DNA from: Chlorophyllum brunneum
Lineage: Eukaryota; Basidiomycota; Agaricomycetes; Agaricales; Agaricaceae
Assembly: GCA_963576785.1 (NCBI GenBank)
Contig: OY756139.1
Span: 2,232,001-2,296,000, forward strand
Length of the DNA: 64,000 nt
Direction: 5' to 3'
The stretch's first letter is position 1. Every line of letters begins with the position of its first letter. Shown piece by piece: positions 23,360 through 36,605 of this stretch. The notes under the pieces are model-generated. The model saw only the letters and a program-made list of their open reading frames with translations. It had not been told where the DNA came from and did no database searches. The position numbers and the translations under genes were made by a program.

Positions 23360-24437
23360 ATGGAATCCTCGAGCTCAGACAGGGTCGACTTACCGGCCGC
23401 TTTCGAGGAGGTACACATCGATGACCTCGTTGAGCTCATAGGTAGTTCATGTCACCTCACCCACAAGCCCAGGTTTTGATTCTCGTTGTTTTAGCCGACA
23501 TGTTGCAACGTTTGGTATCCCACAATGACAAAATTCCACTCCTGCCGTGGGTTCACCTTGTCGTTCCTACCACTTCCTGTCTTTCTGATGCCTGCTGTTT
23601 AGTGAAAACTTAACGAGATTCCACTCACGCTCGGTCCCTAACATATCTGTGCTTGATTATCTGAAGCGTATCGTCCGCTTTACCAATGTAGAGGTTTGTG
23701 GGCCGCTGCTCAAGTATCGGGGTCCATCTAACATCCTCTCAGAAGGGGTGCCTCCTCCTCACACTAAATTACATTGACCAGATCAGTGCTCGGATGCCAA
23801 TTTTCATCTTCACGTCGCTCACCTGCCACCGGTTTTTGATCGCGGCGATCACTGCCTCTAGCAAGGGACTTTGTGACACTTTTTGCACAAATCAAGTTTA
23901 CGCCAAAGTCGGTGGAATCACGGTCACAGAACTCAACTCGCTTGAAACAGAGTTCCTATTAGCTGTCGATTGGCGTTTAGTGGTGGGTGATCTTCCTTTG
24001 TGCGGTTTCTACCCAACAGAACGTTTATCCCACCCGAACTACGTCCGTTCCTTCTTCACTTCCCATCACCTTGGATTATTTTACCGGTTTCGAAACTTGA
24101 TCCTCAATCCTCTAATTCTCTACTTATCCTTTTCTAGTGTACACGCGATGTTCTCAACGAGTATTATACAAACCTCGTGAGGACCAACAGCACAGGCCGC
24201 TATGTTCTCGCAGGAGACAGCTCTCAGTGTGAGTCTGACAGCGACATAGATATCGATAGTGGGCAGTCCCGAGATCCTTCACCTGAGATTTCCATGAGTC
24301 CTACCCGTCGTCGGTCCACCGAAGCATCAACCATCCTGATCGACCCGGGTTCTCACGTCGCTCCCGAAGTCCCTCGTGCAACTTTGGAACAAAGCATGGC
24401 TTTCGCAGCTCTGCAGCAATCTCAACACCCGAATTAA
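23360..24437 (+). CDS. PHO80-like cyclin (PCL family)
   Basis: Cyclin partner of a Pho85-type cyclin-dependent kinase, expected to act in phosphate, stress or cell-cycle signalling. It starts MESSSSDRVDLPAAFEEVHI; an earlier ATG at 23352 is out of frame. The cyclin box contains LVELIADMLQRLVSHNDKI, RFHSRSVPNISVLDYLKRIVRF, LLLTLNYIDQI, LTCHRFLIAAITASSKGLCD, and FCTNQVYAKVGGITVTELN, then LETEFLLAVDWRLV. These are the hallmarks of the Pho80/Pcl7 group. After a 160-nt intron the chain continues CTRDVLNEYYTNLVRT and a Ser/Asp-rich tail with SPEISMSPTRRRS, a likely phosphorylation region. It diverges from RPL12. Confidence 0.92.
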
Positions 24438-24953
24438 ACCTCGCTGGTTTTCGAGGCATAGCAGATTATAGTAAGTATTCTCAACTACAATTCTTTTGCA
24501 TTGACATTTACTCTGCATAACTACTGGACCAGGGTAGAACATTAAATATGATACGACTATTTATCTGTATATGACTAAAGCACAAGGGGTTATTGCAAGG
24601 ATTGTGACAATATTTGATGAATGACAACGATCGCGAATACTGCTTGCATGCAAACAATGGGTACAAAGTCCTTCGAAAGACCAAAGAAAACACCTAACAT
24701 TCCAGAATGAAATTTACGCCGCGGTCAACAAATCATCGGCGCTGAACACTAAGTAGGCGTGCGTGGCGGCGGCGGTGGTGATGATGCGTGTGTGCGGTTG
24801 CGGAGAGGAGAACAATCGGTTGAGGGGACGAGCAGAGGGCGCACCATGACTGGGGGAACAAACTACTTCGTGTTAAGCACGGCAAAGATGTCGGGGCTAA
24901 CATCACCAAACTCCGAAGAAAACAGAAGAAATAATGTCAATCGCGAAATGAAA
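24438..24953. other. Convergent 3' region
   Basis: About 516 bp between the stop of the cyclin gene and the stop of the kinase gene on the other strand, presumably both 3' untranslated regions. A short GGCGGCGGTGGTGATGATG run lies near 24766. No gene recognised. Confidence 0.5.
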
Positions 24954-27900
24954 TCAAGGACGACGCAAGGCAGACAACATCTTGGCCAACGCGTGGATTT
25001 GACCCTTCTGGACCTTTTTGACATTCTCGCTTCCTTCTTCCCTCCCATTACCGGCAAGATCAGTAGTACTCGTGGAGGCATCACGGCGGAGATTCTCGAG
25101 TGTACGAGAAATGCCGCCGTTCTGGCCAGGCCGCTCATTGATTGTATCAAGTTTAAGATCTTTGGTCTTTCTCGTCCTAGGCTTGCGCTGTGGCGGAGAA
25201 CCAAATATGTCACCAACCGGATTAGGGTATTGACCACGAGGTAATTGATCTAGTTCCCAAGGAACGCCAGACATAACTGCCGAGGCTACATTAAACCATG
25301 TTATAACAGTACTAACAAACGAGATGAACTTACTCTTGATATTCTTTGGCAACGCTGGATAGGCGGAATGGGTAGAAGATGCTGACGATTGCGGACCCTT
25401 GCCACCAGTGCGCCAAGAAGTTGATGACAAGCTGGTAGCTGTGGTAGAAATGCTCCTGTTGCTGGAGTTGCTGTAACGAGTGAAAGCCGAAGTCGAAGTG
25501 CCTGCACTGGAAGTTGTGCTCATAGAGCTGCGCCAATTCCCAGAAGCAACGGAACTGGCGCTGGAGGCCACCGGTCTTCCGGAGCGTCCGCTCCGGGTGC
25601 TGTTAGGGGAAACCCCACGCTCGGAGCGTTTCTCGCCAAAGGCCCAAGTGTTGAAGTTGTTAGGACTCGTGGATGGTGTATATCCAGGGGATCTATTACT
25701 TGGTGAGCCTCGCCCACGACGACCTCGAGTCCAAGTCGATTGTGGGTCATCTAGGTTGTCTGTAGCACCAGCAGCGGAATTGGGGTTGGGTGCATTTAAA
25801 CTCATGATGAGGCTTGTGACGTTGCTGGCGGTAGTGGACATGGGCTGCTGGGAGCCTGACCCTATGTCCGGTGGCGATGGAGGAGCATTATCCTCAAGGG
25901 CGGGAACAGAGCCTGCAGCGTTCGTAGCCGAAACTCCCGCGTTCTGTTTACCAAAGGAAAGTTTCCATTTTGAGGGCTTTTTGGCGGGGGTGGCTGCAGT
26001 GGGGGAAGAAGAGGAGTTGGGAAGGGGAGGTGGAGTAGGGGACGTAGTCGGGGGGATACCTTTGCTGCCAGTGATCAGATGTGTTGGCATGGCGAATATT
26101 GGAGGCGGCTCATAGGGACCGCTGCGCAGACGAGTCGAAGAGGTAACGGATGCTTTAGTCGATGCCGATTTGGTGGAAGAGGCCCGCGACGCCTTACTGA
26201 TTTCCCGAGCAAGTGCCTGAGAAGCGATAGTAAGGGTGATCAGCGTTTCGTCGGTGGTGGTGGTGGGCGCTGCAGTCGAGGCGCCTTTTCCTTTGCGTAT
26301 TCCACGTTTTCTGCGTTTGGTGGACGTTGTCCGGATCGATATTGGATCGTCTTCACCAGGTTGGGACTGTACTTCTTCAAGAGGTCGTTCTGATTCTTTC
26401 TCGTCGGGTTCTGGTTGTTGCTCCTCGTATTCCTGATCATAGACAGTGGAGAGTTCAGAGGGTTCCTCCCTCTCATAAGCAGGACCAAGAGAAGGGGCGC
26501 GGGAGAGCGAACGGGCGACCAAAGCAGGGGTGTGAGCATTCTTGGTACTGACGGAGGGGTTGCGAGAAGAGGGACGGTGCGAGAGGGGCGTTGAGACGGC
26601 GATGGGATGTCCTTGGGTAGAGCTACTGGACACGGACCGGTGCATACCATGGCAGCCGCCGAGGAGCGTCGGGAGGTTTTTGATCCACATTCCAAACTCG
26701 CTCGCCGTGACACGAGGAGAGTCGTCGCCAGGATCATCCAAGATACAGAATACTCGATTTGCCAAAAAGTCGGCAACGGGTCGAGTCATGCCAGTGAACC
26801 GGTGCATGAAGAAGTTGACAGGATCACGGCGGTACAAATCGAACGAGGAGCAAGCTCCCTGGCAAGTGTCAGTCCAAGGGTTGAAATGGTACAGCCTTAA
26901 AGAGATGAGGTGTCAATATCATGATTGATGACCGAAATAAAAGGTGGCTCACATGTTAATAAGTACGATGCCGAGTGACCAGACGTCAGCAGCGCGAGGA
27001 CGATAAACTGGTGCCACGTTGTTCCTGCATTCTGTGAAAAGAAACTGAGCCTTGGGCGCAGCATAATGAATACCACGGAGACTTACCGTAGCTCATGTAA
27101 GGGGCACTACCACAGTCCATATCAGACGATTCAATATCTGTAGTTGATAGACCAAAATCCGTCAGCTTAACAATAACCTTCCGTTCTTGGCGACCATCCG
27201 GGAGTGTAATGAAACCATCGGTGACGATGAAGTTTTCGGGCTTGATATCACGGTGAAAGACCTGTTGGGCGTGGCAGGCTGCTACAGCATCACACATCTG
27301 GGCGAACATAGAGGCGATGAGCCGTAAGCGAGTCCGGGAAAGTAGTTGAGAGGGGTGAAGATTGGAAAGTAAACTGGGAGTTGGGGGTGTGCGAGAAGTG
27401 GAGGCTGCGTCAACCAAGTTGAGACTGTCCGGTTCATGATGATCGCGAGCCTGTTCCAAAAAATAAAACAAATCTTCGCCAGGAACGTATTCCAACAAAA
27501 GAAGTAAAAACGAAGAGGTCTCGAGAGTCCTGTGAAGGGTGACAATGTTGGGGTGTGAGTGTAGTGACTGATGAATGGTAACCTGGGAATGCGTGTTAGC
27601 GCCGGTAGGTAAAAAAAGCCAACCAACGAAAACACAGCACACACCTCGGTCAACTGAGCGTCCAAAGCTTCTTCGTCAAGGTTAGCTTTAGACAGACACT
27701 TGACTGCGTACTCGCGTCCATACACGGTCTCCGGGCGGCGAGCTAGGTTACCATCAAACTCCATGGAACCAATAGTTGACATATGACCATCTTCGGAAGG
27801 GGGAGAACGAGAAAGGACCTCCTTGACGAGATAAACGATCGCATAACTGCCTGAGCCAAGTCGCCTAACGACCTCGAACTCTTGAGCGGGTTCTCTAAGT

Positions 27901-28361
27901 TCTGGGTCATCATCTACATCGAGCTGTGAGCTTATCGAGACCAGACGGATAGCCTCTCCCTGAAGCGAACAGCCTTCGCCCACGATGTCGCCGGGCGCCA
28001 AGACATCCTCGACGGTGGAAGAGCCCGAGGAGTCCTGAGATTGGGTCGGGCCGTCGTGTGCTTTGACAGTGGCGATGGGGATTGACGTGGAGAGAGGGCG
28101 AGAAGATATGTAGGGACTACGAGGAAGCTTGATGGAGTTGGTCGACGGTGAGGTATTAGAGGGCGAGGGAGCATGGTTAGCAGAAAAGACAAGGGGAGAG
28201 ATAACGGAGCGGTTGACGAGGCTGTCCTTGTTGAGGCGCTTCGTCAGGGGATTGGGGGGAAAACGTGGTTCGTGAGGGCGAAAATGATCATTGTCTTTGG
28301 GGGCAGATTTGGGGGACGACGAGAGGGAGAGGGGAGGGAGCTGGAGCGGATACTGCAACAT
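24954..28361 (-). CDS. Ran1/Ksp1/Sks1-like serine/threonine protein kinase
   Basis: Cytosolic or nuclear protein kinase. After about 150 low-complexity residues the kinase domain begins: LGSGSYAIVYLVKEV (glycine loop), YAVKCLSK (ATP lysine), VFHRDIKPENFIV (catalytic loop), KLTDFGLST (DFG), and a CGSAPYMSYECRNN activation segment, followed by ADVWSLGIVLINM. CGS.PYMS.ECR is characteristic of the Ran1/Pat1-Ksp1-Vhs1 group, whose members act in meiosis entry, nutrient response or filamentous growth. The long tail (DNA about 26650-24954) is Ser/Thr/Pro-rich and contains KPSKWKLSFGKQN; it ends in QIHALAKMLSALRRP. Introns were read near 27600, 27060, 26950 and 25310. A tail of more than 500 residues is long for the family but typical of fungal Ksp1. 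Confidence 0.88.
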
Positions 28362-29119
28362 GAGCGTGAGGGAGGAGGTGGTCGTGAGATGGCTCTACTC
28401 GAAAAAAAAGAGTAGGTTCTCGTATGGAGAGACAAATGTCCGTTCAGACGAGACCGGCTTTGAGTCTGAGCTGGTTGGAGACGCGATACATGCAGCAGGG
28501 CGAGGGTAGCAGTCCTAGACGGACGAGAGGGGAAGGAACGACGTCCCGTCGACGCCTGGCTGAGATGGAGGCCTGGGGAAGAGAAAGCTGGCGGGAAAAG
28601 AGGGAGGGAAAGGTGAATCAGTCAGGACTGGTTTTGTTCGACGAGAGGAGTCAGTGATAAATAAGGAAAAATAGGGTGACACAGCTCGACGTGGCAAAGG
28701 AGAGAACGCGATATGGCCTGGAAAACTCACCAGGGCTTTCGACCAGCGCACGACGAGGAGGAGGGAGGAGGTGAGCGCAGGAGAGAAAGATGCTGGGAAA
28801 GGTGGCTGCGCCCAGTTATTTGTGACCATGTGCTCACTTGGCTTCGACACCACGCGTGTGTCCGTCCTGACAAAAATACCGGTTCAGATCAGCAACAGCA
28901 ATCATGATGCAGATGCATTCCTCAGCATGTAATCTACTCGCCCTCTCGTACTCTCCCCGTCTGCACTGTCCATGTGGCTACGGCCCACACGGGAGAGCGG
29001 ACATGGGGGCGGACAACGGCAAACAGGGGACAAACAGCGGCTGGCTCGCATCGGCTCGGTTTAGTTGACAGGACCGTGGATCGCGCTGGGATCTGGCGAG
29101 CCATGTGCTTCACCCAATC
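28362..29119. other. Intergenic, purine-rich on the plus strand
   Basis: About 760 bp upstream of the kinase gene (minus strand). It is strongly purine-rich on the plus strand (pyrimidine-rich on the kinase coding strand), consistent with a CT-rich fungal promoter and 5' untranslated leader. Open frames here come from this composition bias. Confidence 0.5.
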
Positions 29120-31590
29120 TTAGATCACTGCCGCCCTCTCGTCCTCGCTGCTGCACACGTCCCCTGGCCTATCTACGTCCATCACTTCTCTCCACCGCTT
29201 CTCAACTCTCCCCCGCTCCTCTGAGCCCAGCACCCTCGTCGCACAAGCAACCATCTGGCTTGCCGAGTCGCCTTTCCCATCCCCCACTAGCCAGCGTCCC
29301 CACTCGACCACCGCCTCCACTCCCTCCTTCGATCGCCATTCTTCGTAAATCGCACCCAGCACTTCTTCTTTTCCTTCTTTCCATGCGTCGCTCCCAACAA
29401 TCACCCCAAACAGTCTCTGCCAGAACCTGCCAGTCGTGAGATAACCCCTCCCAATCCGACGCACTTCATGCATCCACTTGGCCGATATTTGACTAGCCTG
29501 ATCCGATGTTGCCTCTTGTCTTATTGCCTCGTGCATCACCGTGACATAACTCATCAACAGTCTTTCATGTACTCCACGTAACGACCCGCCCATGCTTTCT
29601 TTTAGTAATTCCTATCAACCCCAGTGTTTAGCCCTCACCTTCATGGCCAATAGTCCGTCCTTACCTCGTGGGTCTTCCTTTTGTCCCCAATGAGTTTGGC
29701 TTCTTCGTCACCGAGACCCCATGTCCACACTTTCAGGACATCATCTTCCTCCCCTGCAACTGAGTTGCGCGCTTCCCTCCATGTAGCGGCCACGGCTCTT
29801 TGACCCTCAGCACCACTTACCCCGAATACCCTTTCTGCTTCCAGCCTCGCAAGCCACACCTGGGGAGCCTTTCGAGCCCTGCCAGTATACTTTTGTGCAG
29901 TGTGAAGAAGCTTGGCAGGAACACTGATATCTGTCTTAGCAAGTCCAAACAACAGCCGAATGTGCGCCGACAATAATGATGGTGATGTTTTGACTTGTTG
30001 TATCAAGGCTTGCAACGATGAGATAAGATACACTTTCTGCGGTTTTCTGTAGTTAGTATATGTTCTATCTCCCTGTACTGTTGTACGACGCTCACCAAAG
30101 TCTGTTCAATCGTCCTCTGACACCAATCCTCCACGAAGTCCGCATAAACCTGGAATATGTCTTCTTGGCCACGGGATTTCACGTTGGCCAAAAGCTCTTC
30201 ATTCGCGCGGTGAACTGCATCCACGATCGCCGCGCCCCTGAGGTCTGGAGTGATGTGCCTATCGGCCAGTAATCGTGTAGCCTGTACATCACCAGGAAGA
30301 CTTGACCGGACCAGACCGTACAAGTGGCCCAATAATAATTCCCGAAGTTCAACAGGAGAGGGATAATCCATAATCACAGTCTTGAGTTGCACAAAGAGTC
30401 CAATTTTGGGAAGTGCTGCCGAAATTGATCGTTGTCAGTATCTTACAATGGTACAGCAAAAATGGGGTCTCGTAAGGCACGTACCTTCTGCCGCACTTGT
30501 CATAACTGATTTGACAATACCTCCTTGCATGATCTGTCGCCGTGCTGCTTCTCCCTCGTCTCCATCCAATCCGTCACTTTCGGTCACAATTTCTGTCTGG
30601 CTCATGCGGCTAGCCTCAACGGTCCCTTGATCTTTGTTGTCCTCTGGTTCGACGCCACCCAGTCCACCCAAGCCGATGTGTTCGCTCGGGTCGAGTTCCG
30701 CCTTACCCCTTCCTTTTTTCACTTTACCTTTTGCTGCGGGTGACAACGAAATCCCCAACACATCCCATCTTCGCCTTAGGCTCTCGATAAACCCGAGCTC
30801 CATACGTACGTATTCACGCCACATGTCGATACTTTCGGGGTTCATTCGGATCCCCCGCTGGAGCAGTGTCCGCGCGGCCGAAGGAGATTGGTGGTCCAAC
30901 TCGTGGGAAGCGGCGATGATATAAAGTGCCGGTTTATTGGGATGGAGTTGTAGAGCTCTATGTACCATTCTGCATGAGGGTTTTCCACATAATCAGCAAA
31001 ATGGATTCACACCTTGCCGTGATTCTTCCGACAAGTGCGCGAGCACCCTCACGTTTAGCAAGCTGAATATACTGAACCCATAGCTCTACGTCTGATTTGA
31101 ATCGTCTGAGGGCCCTTTCAAAGATGTGAAATTGTCGTCGGACAAGTGCGTAGTCAGAGACTGTAGGTGGCGCCGGTGGCAGATCTATCCAAACGAGTGT
31201 TAAGCCTCTAACAATTGACCATGGCATTGGGGATGAACGTACCCAACCGAGCAACGCGTTTCCGCCGCAATTGTTCAAGACTTATCTCGTAAGTGATATA
31301 GCGCAGGAAATCTACTTTTCTGGCGACGCGTCGAACGAGTGAGGTTTCGAAACCTGTGCGTTTCTTCATGATCTGTTTCGTCTCTTTCTATATCATGAAC
31401 TATGTGTCCCCAGTTCCCGGATGATATGGTGCAATGAAAGATGTGCTCACTGTGGTGAATATGTTTTTATCGACCAGATCCTTGAGCTCAAGGACCATCT
31501 ATCATATCAAAGGTCAAGACAAGACACACACGATTCCGTGACCTGCTATGGACTACGCACTTGCTCCTGTTGAAACTGGACACGCTCCAT
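29120..31590 (-). CDS. utp6: U3 small nucleolar RNA-associated protein 6 (HAT-repeat protein)
   Basis: UTP-B component of the small-subunit processome, needed for early 18S rRNA maturation in the nucleolus. The start is MERVQFQQEQMVLELKDLVD, and FTTKETKQIMKKRTGFE with FLRYITYEISLEQLRRKR is the defining UTP6 N-terminus. HAT repeats follow: YALVRRQFHIFERALRRF with LWVQYIQLAKREGA, RALQLHPNKPALYIIAASHE, and ARTLLQRGIRMNPES.DMW. An acidic insert lies around 30600. The C-terminal half (RELLLGHLYGLVR, HIRLLFGLAKTDI, VYADFVEDWC) continues the helical repeats. About seven introns were read. It diverges from the gene at 31746; the start codons are 155 bp apart. Confidence 0.88.
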
Positions 31591-31745
31591 GTTCAATCAA
31601 CGACCCCGCAGGCTGGATGGAATAGATGTAAAACGTGAGGGATGTAGACAAGTAGAGGAGACAAAAATTAGCGACAACAAGACTCAACAACTTTTCCATC
31701 AAAGCCATCGGCCCGGGCTGAGCGTACTCCGCTCTCTGCTCCGTC

Positions 31746-33155
31746 ATGGCACCCAAGGGACACAGAACTGGTTCTGCTGCTCAACCCCGTACTCACTCAC
31801 GTTCCTCTTCTGCTACCAGAGTTGGCGCCAATCTTCAAATAACTCAAAAAGAATCCAAGAAAAACTTGCGTGCCCAGGAGGTGCGTTCCTGTGCCCATAT
31901 GCAGTGTCTTCTCCTAGACATCGACAACTTCTTTTCATACGAGTAGTGGATTCTCATCACCAAATTTTAGGGAGGTAGGCCCGGCGTTCCGAGGGTCAAC
32001 AGTAGTCAAAGTGTGCCGCCTATGAAGAGGACCGGATCGGCCTCAAGTGCCACTGAGCAAAATGAAAACGCAACAAAGGCCAATGCAGGGTTTACCATAA
32101 CTCAAACTGCGGATGACGAAGATGATGAGGACGAATGGGTTTCAAGCAGCGGAGCACAAACCCCTAATCAGGACGCCTCAAATTCTGATACTGCTTCAGA
32201 AGGAGATAATATACCCCAACGAGAATTGGTCACCCAGCTCCAGCGCGCTCAGCTTGAGCAGCAACAAGGAGCGCGGAACCAGGCACCCCCTCCGCGCATA
32301 GACACTGTCCGCCAGTCGGATTTCAATGCGCAAGTTGCGCCAAAGAATGGGGCACCAAAGCAACCTCTATCCACACAAACACCCTTCCCCACTACGAATT
32401 CCGATCCTAACATTCATCCAGGCCATAATTCCCAATATACCGAACGCGACCGCCTTTGGGTACAACCCCAGCAATCCTCCGATCATGTTGGAACAACCGC
32501 AAGGGAAACCAACCATACCCGAACAGAGTCTCGCCAAGCTCACCTCTCTAAGCGTCAGTCCGTCACGCGGCCACCATCCACGCACTCCATCTCCAGTCGG
32601 TCAGACATTATGCGGCCCCACCCGCTGATAAGAGGGCAGTCTCAAGGACTTCTCAATCTGGTTCCTAAACCATCGCCTCTTGCCCCGCTCACTGTGATCA
32701 CCGACCAACCTTCGAACACATCCGATAATCCTCTTTCCGCTTCTCCCGAGAGTATAAGGACCACGGTGACATCACCTGGTGCATATACCGCTGGATTTCC
32801 TCAACGGCGTAGGACTTCTTTCTCTTCCGCTCGATCAGTCTCTACGCTCCCTGTACAAAGCGCTGGGTTACCACCCAATCCACAGGATCGTACCCGTACC
32901 TTGTCAACCATATCCATGACCGCTTCCACAACTGCCCTTAGCTCACTTGCTCATTTGCCAAGCGTCACCCGCCCACCTTCACCCCAACAAATTTCATTCT
33001 TCCCTCCCGTCAACCCACACGTCAATATCGAAGCTATACACCCACTCCTTCCCGGACCTTATCTGAATAACCATTTGACCGTCTTAACACGAAGGACGCC
33101 TCTACGAGAGTCGTATGATCGTGTCATCCAAGCCAAGATTGCAAGTGGTCGATAA
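31746..33155 (+). CDS. Low-complexity protein of unknown function
   Basis: Two exons (31746-31880 and from about 31971) encode roughly 440 residues rich in Ser, Thr, Pro and Gln. It begins MAPKGHRTGSAAQPRTHSR. An acidic stretch (DDEDDEDEWVSSSG) is followed by a Gln-rich segment (LQRAQLEQQQ) and long disordered tracts with many RxxS/SP sites. The only part that looks folded or conserved is the C-terminus: NIEAIHPLLPGPYLNNHL, then TVLTRRTPLRESYDRVIQAK. DDEDEW.SSS after a basic N-terminus recalls fungal signalling scaffolds, but I cannot name a family. No membrane helix or signal peptide. Confidence 0.75.
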
Positions 33156-33613
33156 CTTATTTTCGTTTGCCCCAGCTGGCAGTATGTACTTTTTTTGCCA
33201 CGCGAGAAGTTGCCATATTGGTTATCATGTTCCAGTAGACTCCCTCTCGTGGGGCTGGTGCACCAGCCGAGGTGCCAGTGATACATCTCACATGTCTTTC
33301 ACAAACGAGTGGACCACACAGGCTAAATCATTTCGTTTCGTTTTCTTGTGTATCAGTACTCACTCGTGTTTTATGATATATAAAGTCTCTCTGATACCAG
33401 TAGTATGCCATAGGCTGCGTGAACTATTTCGATATGTCGTGACGTGTTGTAGTGTGTGATTGTCACACAGTCAGCACCCGGATTTGGAACCGCGTCTCGA
33501 CACCACGCTGTTCTCATTGCTGTTCTCATACCCACTTGCCCTCTTAGCTGAGCTGCATTACAGGTCAATCCAGGCCTAAACTTCACTTGTTGCACATAAT
33601 TCGTTTGCGAAAA
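33156..33613. other. Intergenic, promoter of GOT1
   Basis: About 457 bp between two genes on the same strand. No recognisable gene, repeat or TATA box that can be argued for. Confidence 0.45.
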
Positions 33614-34300
33614 ATGTGGCTCTCCGATGCACAGAGTCCGTCCAAGCTGTTTGTGACCACCGAAGAATTCTCGCTGACGTGTTGCATTGCAGAAATTGGT
33701 GTCGCCCTCACCACCTTCGGTGGACTGTTCATGTTACTTGGTGTAATGCTTTTCTTTGATGGAGCGCTCCTAGCCCTTGGAAACGTTCGTCCGAATAGCT
33801 CCCCACCTACAACCCGAATATCCAAACAGCTAACACGGCTCTCCCAACCTATGCAAACCATAGATTCTCTTCATTTCGGGTTTGACGCTGATCATTGGTC
33901 CTCAAAAGACGTTCTATTTTTTCGCCAGGAAACAAAAGATTCGTGGGACGGTATGCTTCTTGGGCGGAATACTCCTCGTTTTCATGAAGTGGCCGTTTAT
34001 TGGAATGCTTGTGGAGACTTTTGGATTTTTGAATCTCTTTGGGTATGTAACTTTCAAATCTCTTGTATCGTTGACACGCCAGTTCTTAATATACCATACG
34101 TGGCTCTGCCCTATGTTATAGCGACTTCTTCCCGGTGGTCATTACCTTCCTCAGACAATTGCCATTTATCGGCACGATATTGTCACTCCCATATATTCGT
34201 AGTGTGAGTTCGTTAATGTCACTAAAATCACGAGCTTTAACAGAGCATTATTCTACAGTTCGTAGATCGGATCGCCGGCTCCCGCCAATCCGCTGTATAA
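33614..34300 (+). CDS. GOT1: Vesicle transport protein GOT1
   Basis: Small four-helix protein of Golgi and ER membranes that aids COPII vesicle fusion. It reads MWLSDAQKIGVALTTFGGLF, MLLGVMLFFDGALLALGN, ILFISGLTLIIGPQKTFYFF, then ARKQKIRGTVCFLGGILLVF, MKWPFIGMLVETFGFLNLFG, DFFPVVITFLRQLPFIGTIL, SLPYIRSFVDRIAGSR. The order and motifs (GPQKT..FF, KW...G...E..GF..LFGDFFP) are those of Got1. Introns follow CAGA, GGAAAC (donor gttcgt), TTTGG and CGTAGT. The full length of about 135-140 residues is normal. It converges on the FHS sugar permease, with about 140 bp between stops. Confidence 0.95.
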
Positions 34301-34439
34301 TCTATAAATAGATTCAGTGAAACAACCTGACTTGGTTCGGCTCATATGCAAAGAGAATCAACCCATGCTTGCATTTAGAAATGGACGATGATAAGCTGAT
34401 GGAAGAGGCGTTGAATGGGGGGCAGGAAGAGGACGAGGA

Positions 34440-36605
34440 TCAAACTCTGTCAACAAACTCCCTACTCGATTTATTTTTCTCAATGCTCTCGCCCCTCGTG
34501 CTTCCTTCAGTCCCTTGTTTCTCTGCTTCTTCCGTTTTCTCTTGCTTTCTATCGGCCAATTCGTCGATATTGCGGAACCTGAATGATTCCTTGGCAGCTT
34601 GATCGATCACTATTCCGCTGCAAGAGTAATTCAGTCTTGCGATCGGAACAAGAATCGGGCTCTTACACTGCGTATATCAACATGGCCAAATAACCTGAGA
34701 GAGGGACCAGGTACGAGTGTCGCGTGAAAGTCTTATCTGCAAGACTCGCTTGCGCAGGAGGGTACCAGGCTCCTCCACCAACACCCTAAAACACCAGGTA
34801 TTAATCGGCGCAGGCCTGCGGTCCACAACTTTTTTTGTACTCACCATTACAATCAAACCCGATCCTCGTTTTGTGTGGACGCCCAAGTTCTTGGTTCCTA
34901 ACGTGAAAATGCACTACCCTACTGGTCAGTCGACATGCTCGTGTCCATGCGACACCAATACACTGACAGGATAACAGATAGACTCGAACCAGAACAATGC
35001 GAACAAGAAGCCCACACCTGGCCTTCCCGGTACCAATGCAACGAGCAAACAGAATAAGGAGCATCCCAGCGAGTAGACAGATAGCAACAGTGCGGGATCG
35101 ATGAACTTGAGAATGACTACACCAACAAATCTACCGTTGTGCGGAGCGCTGATGAGTAAGGGGCTTTCAATTCACCATTCGACCTCCTCACCTTGCGACA
35201 GTGAAGGTCAATTGGCAGAAAGAGAACAATTGGCTGGCTTTCGAGTGATCGATCCCGACGCCCTGCTCGACCAAGAAGTTGACTGCAAGGGAAGCGACCC
35301 CCACCTGGGCTCCCCTGGGACATTCCATTACTTCTTTCGCCTCAGTCACCAAAAGTAAATCACTACTTACACATAAGCAGTCTGCGCGACCCACCCGAAG
35401 ATGCACCTGTATTGCTTCCGGAACGGCTCTTCGTCATTGTGAATACCGGCGTGATGGATTTCTGTAGCAAGAGCTTCCTCCGTAATTTCCGGCAAGTCAC
35501 AGAAGCTAATTAAGCGATGAGTATGGTTGTTGACTCCTCACCTAGAATAATGCTCACTAAAAGAGGACGTTGAGAACGATGCCCAGTCCCGCCACGGCAA
35601 GATACACCCTGTCGCAGCATGAGCAACCGCGGTCGAGAAATAATGATGGAGCCATATAATCACCATTGCACAGTATCCAGACGGGTCGCGTTAGCACCGA
35701 GGAAGAACCACCTAGAGGCGATTAAAGGGCCAGCAAAAGATGCAAGACCTTGGAAACCTTGGCTGAAATTCAACCGTGCTGCCGCATACTTGGGAGAACC
35801 GAGAACCGAGATATACGAATTTGCGGCTACTTCCAGTGTGGCCAGACCACATCCTATCAAGTTTGGAACGATGAGCTCCCCCATCAGAGGACCCAGTGGT
35901 CCGCCCGGGTTCGTTGGTTAGCCCTTTACTCACCGATCACGAAGGTACATCCCACGAACCCCCCGTACTTTTGGAATTTTGCGGAGGGCCAGAAGAAGAT
36001 GGCACCTAACAATCTTTATCAACCCCGATTCCAAGGCCATCATGCCGGTATTCTTACCGAGGCTATAGAGCGAGAGCCCCATATGGATACCACGCTACCG
36101 TTATTCATTAAGAACTGCGCCTTCCCCGACGGACGCACTTGGCTTTACCTTGTAACCAAAACGTTTCATCTAATGCATAGTCAAGCAGGGAACAGCCTAA
36201 AAAATATGGACGTGGGAACATACGAATACACCTGCAACAGGCGCATAAACCATATAGGCGCCAAAGTATGCTAGCTGCAGCAGAGTACTCTGCGTTTTGC
36301 TGATCCCGAACACAACTTGGAAATGGGCATTTAGGACGTCGAGAAGCTAGATCCGAACTGAGCGAAGCCTTTCTGGTCTTTGTGAAGCATTAACTGACCC
36401 CGTAAGCAAACCCCCCTGCAGACCCACATTAACTACAATCAAACACCACGAGCACTGGGCTTACACGTAAAGAACAACGACGTTACCAACGCAAAGGCAA
36501 AAAACCAACGTCCTCTCGAAAGTTCGGTGCCTGACAAAATTGGATTAATCCAAGGTTGTGAGTTAAGGGCATAATTATACCTGTAGTTCCCTTTGGTGGA
36601 GGCAT
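34440..36605 (-). CDS. MFS sugar permease of the FHS family (fucose/glucose/galactose:H+ symporter type)
   Basis: Plasma-membrane sugar:proton symporter resembling FucP-like proteins found in many ascomycetes and basidiomycetes. It starts MPPPKGTTG and continues GRWFFAFALVTSLFF, LLDVLNAHFQVVFGISKTQS, LLQLAYFGAYM. The family hallmark is GCGLATLEVAANSYISVLG, with AARLNFSQGFQGLASFAGPL. The C-terminal half has LGVHTKRGSGLIVMG, VGGGAWYPPAQASLADKTF and LVPLSGYLAMLIYAVG, and the tail is charged (ADRKQEKTEEAEK). About ten introns, several under 55 nt. Individual joints in 35000-35620 were not all resolved. Substrate not determinable from sequence. Confidence 0.8.

Noticed and set aside
25480..26115. 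Long plus-strand open frame of 211 codons
   Set aside because: It is the shadow of the Ser/Thr/Pro-rich tail of the kinase on the other strand; no motif of its own.
28362..28860. Several open frames in purine-rich DNA upstream of the kinase
   Set aside because: They follow from composition bias and have no domain or splice support.
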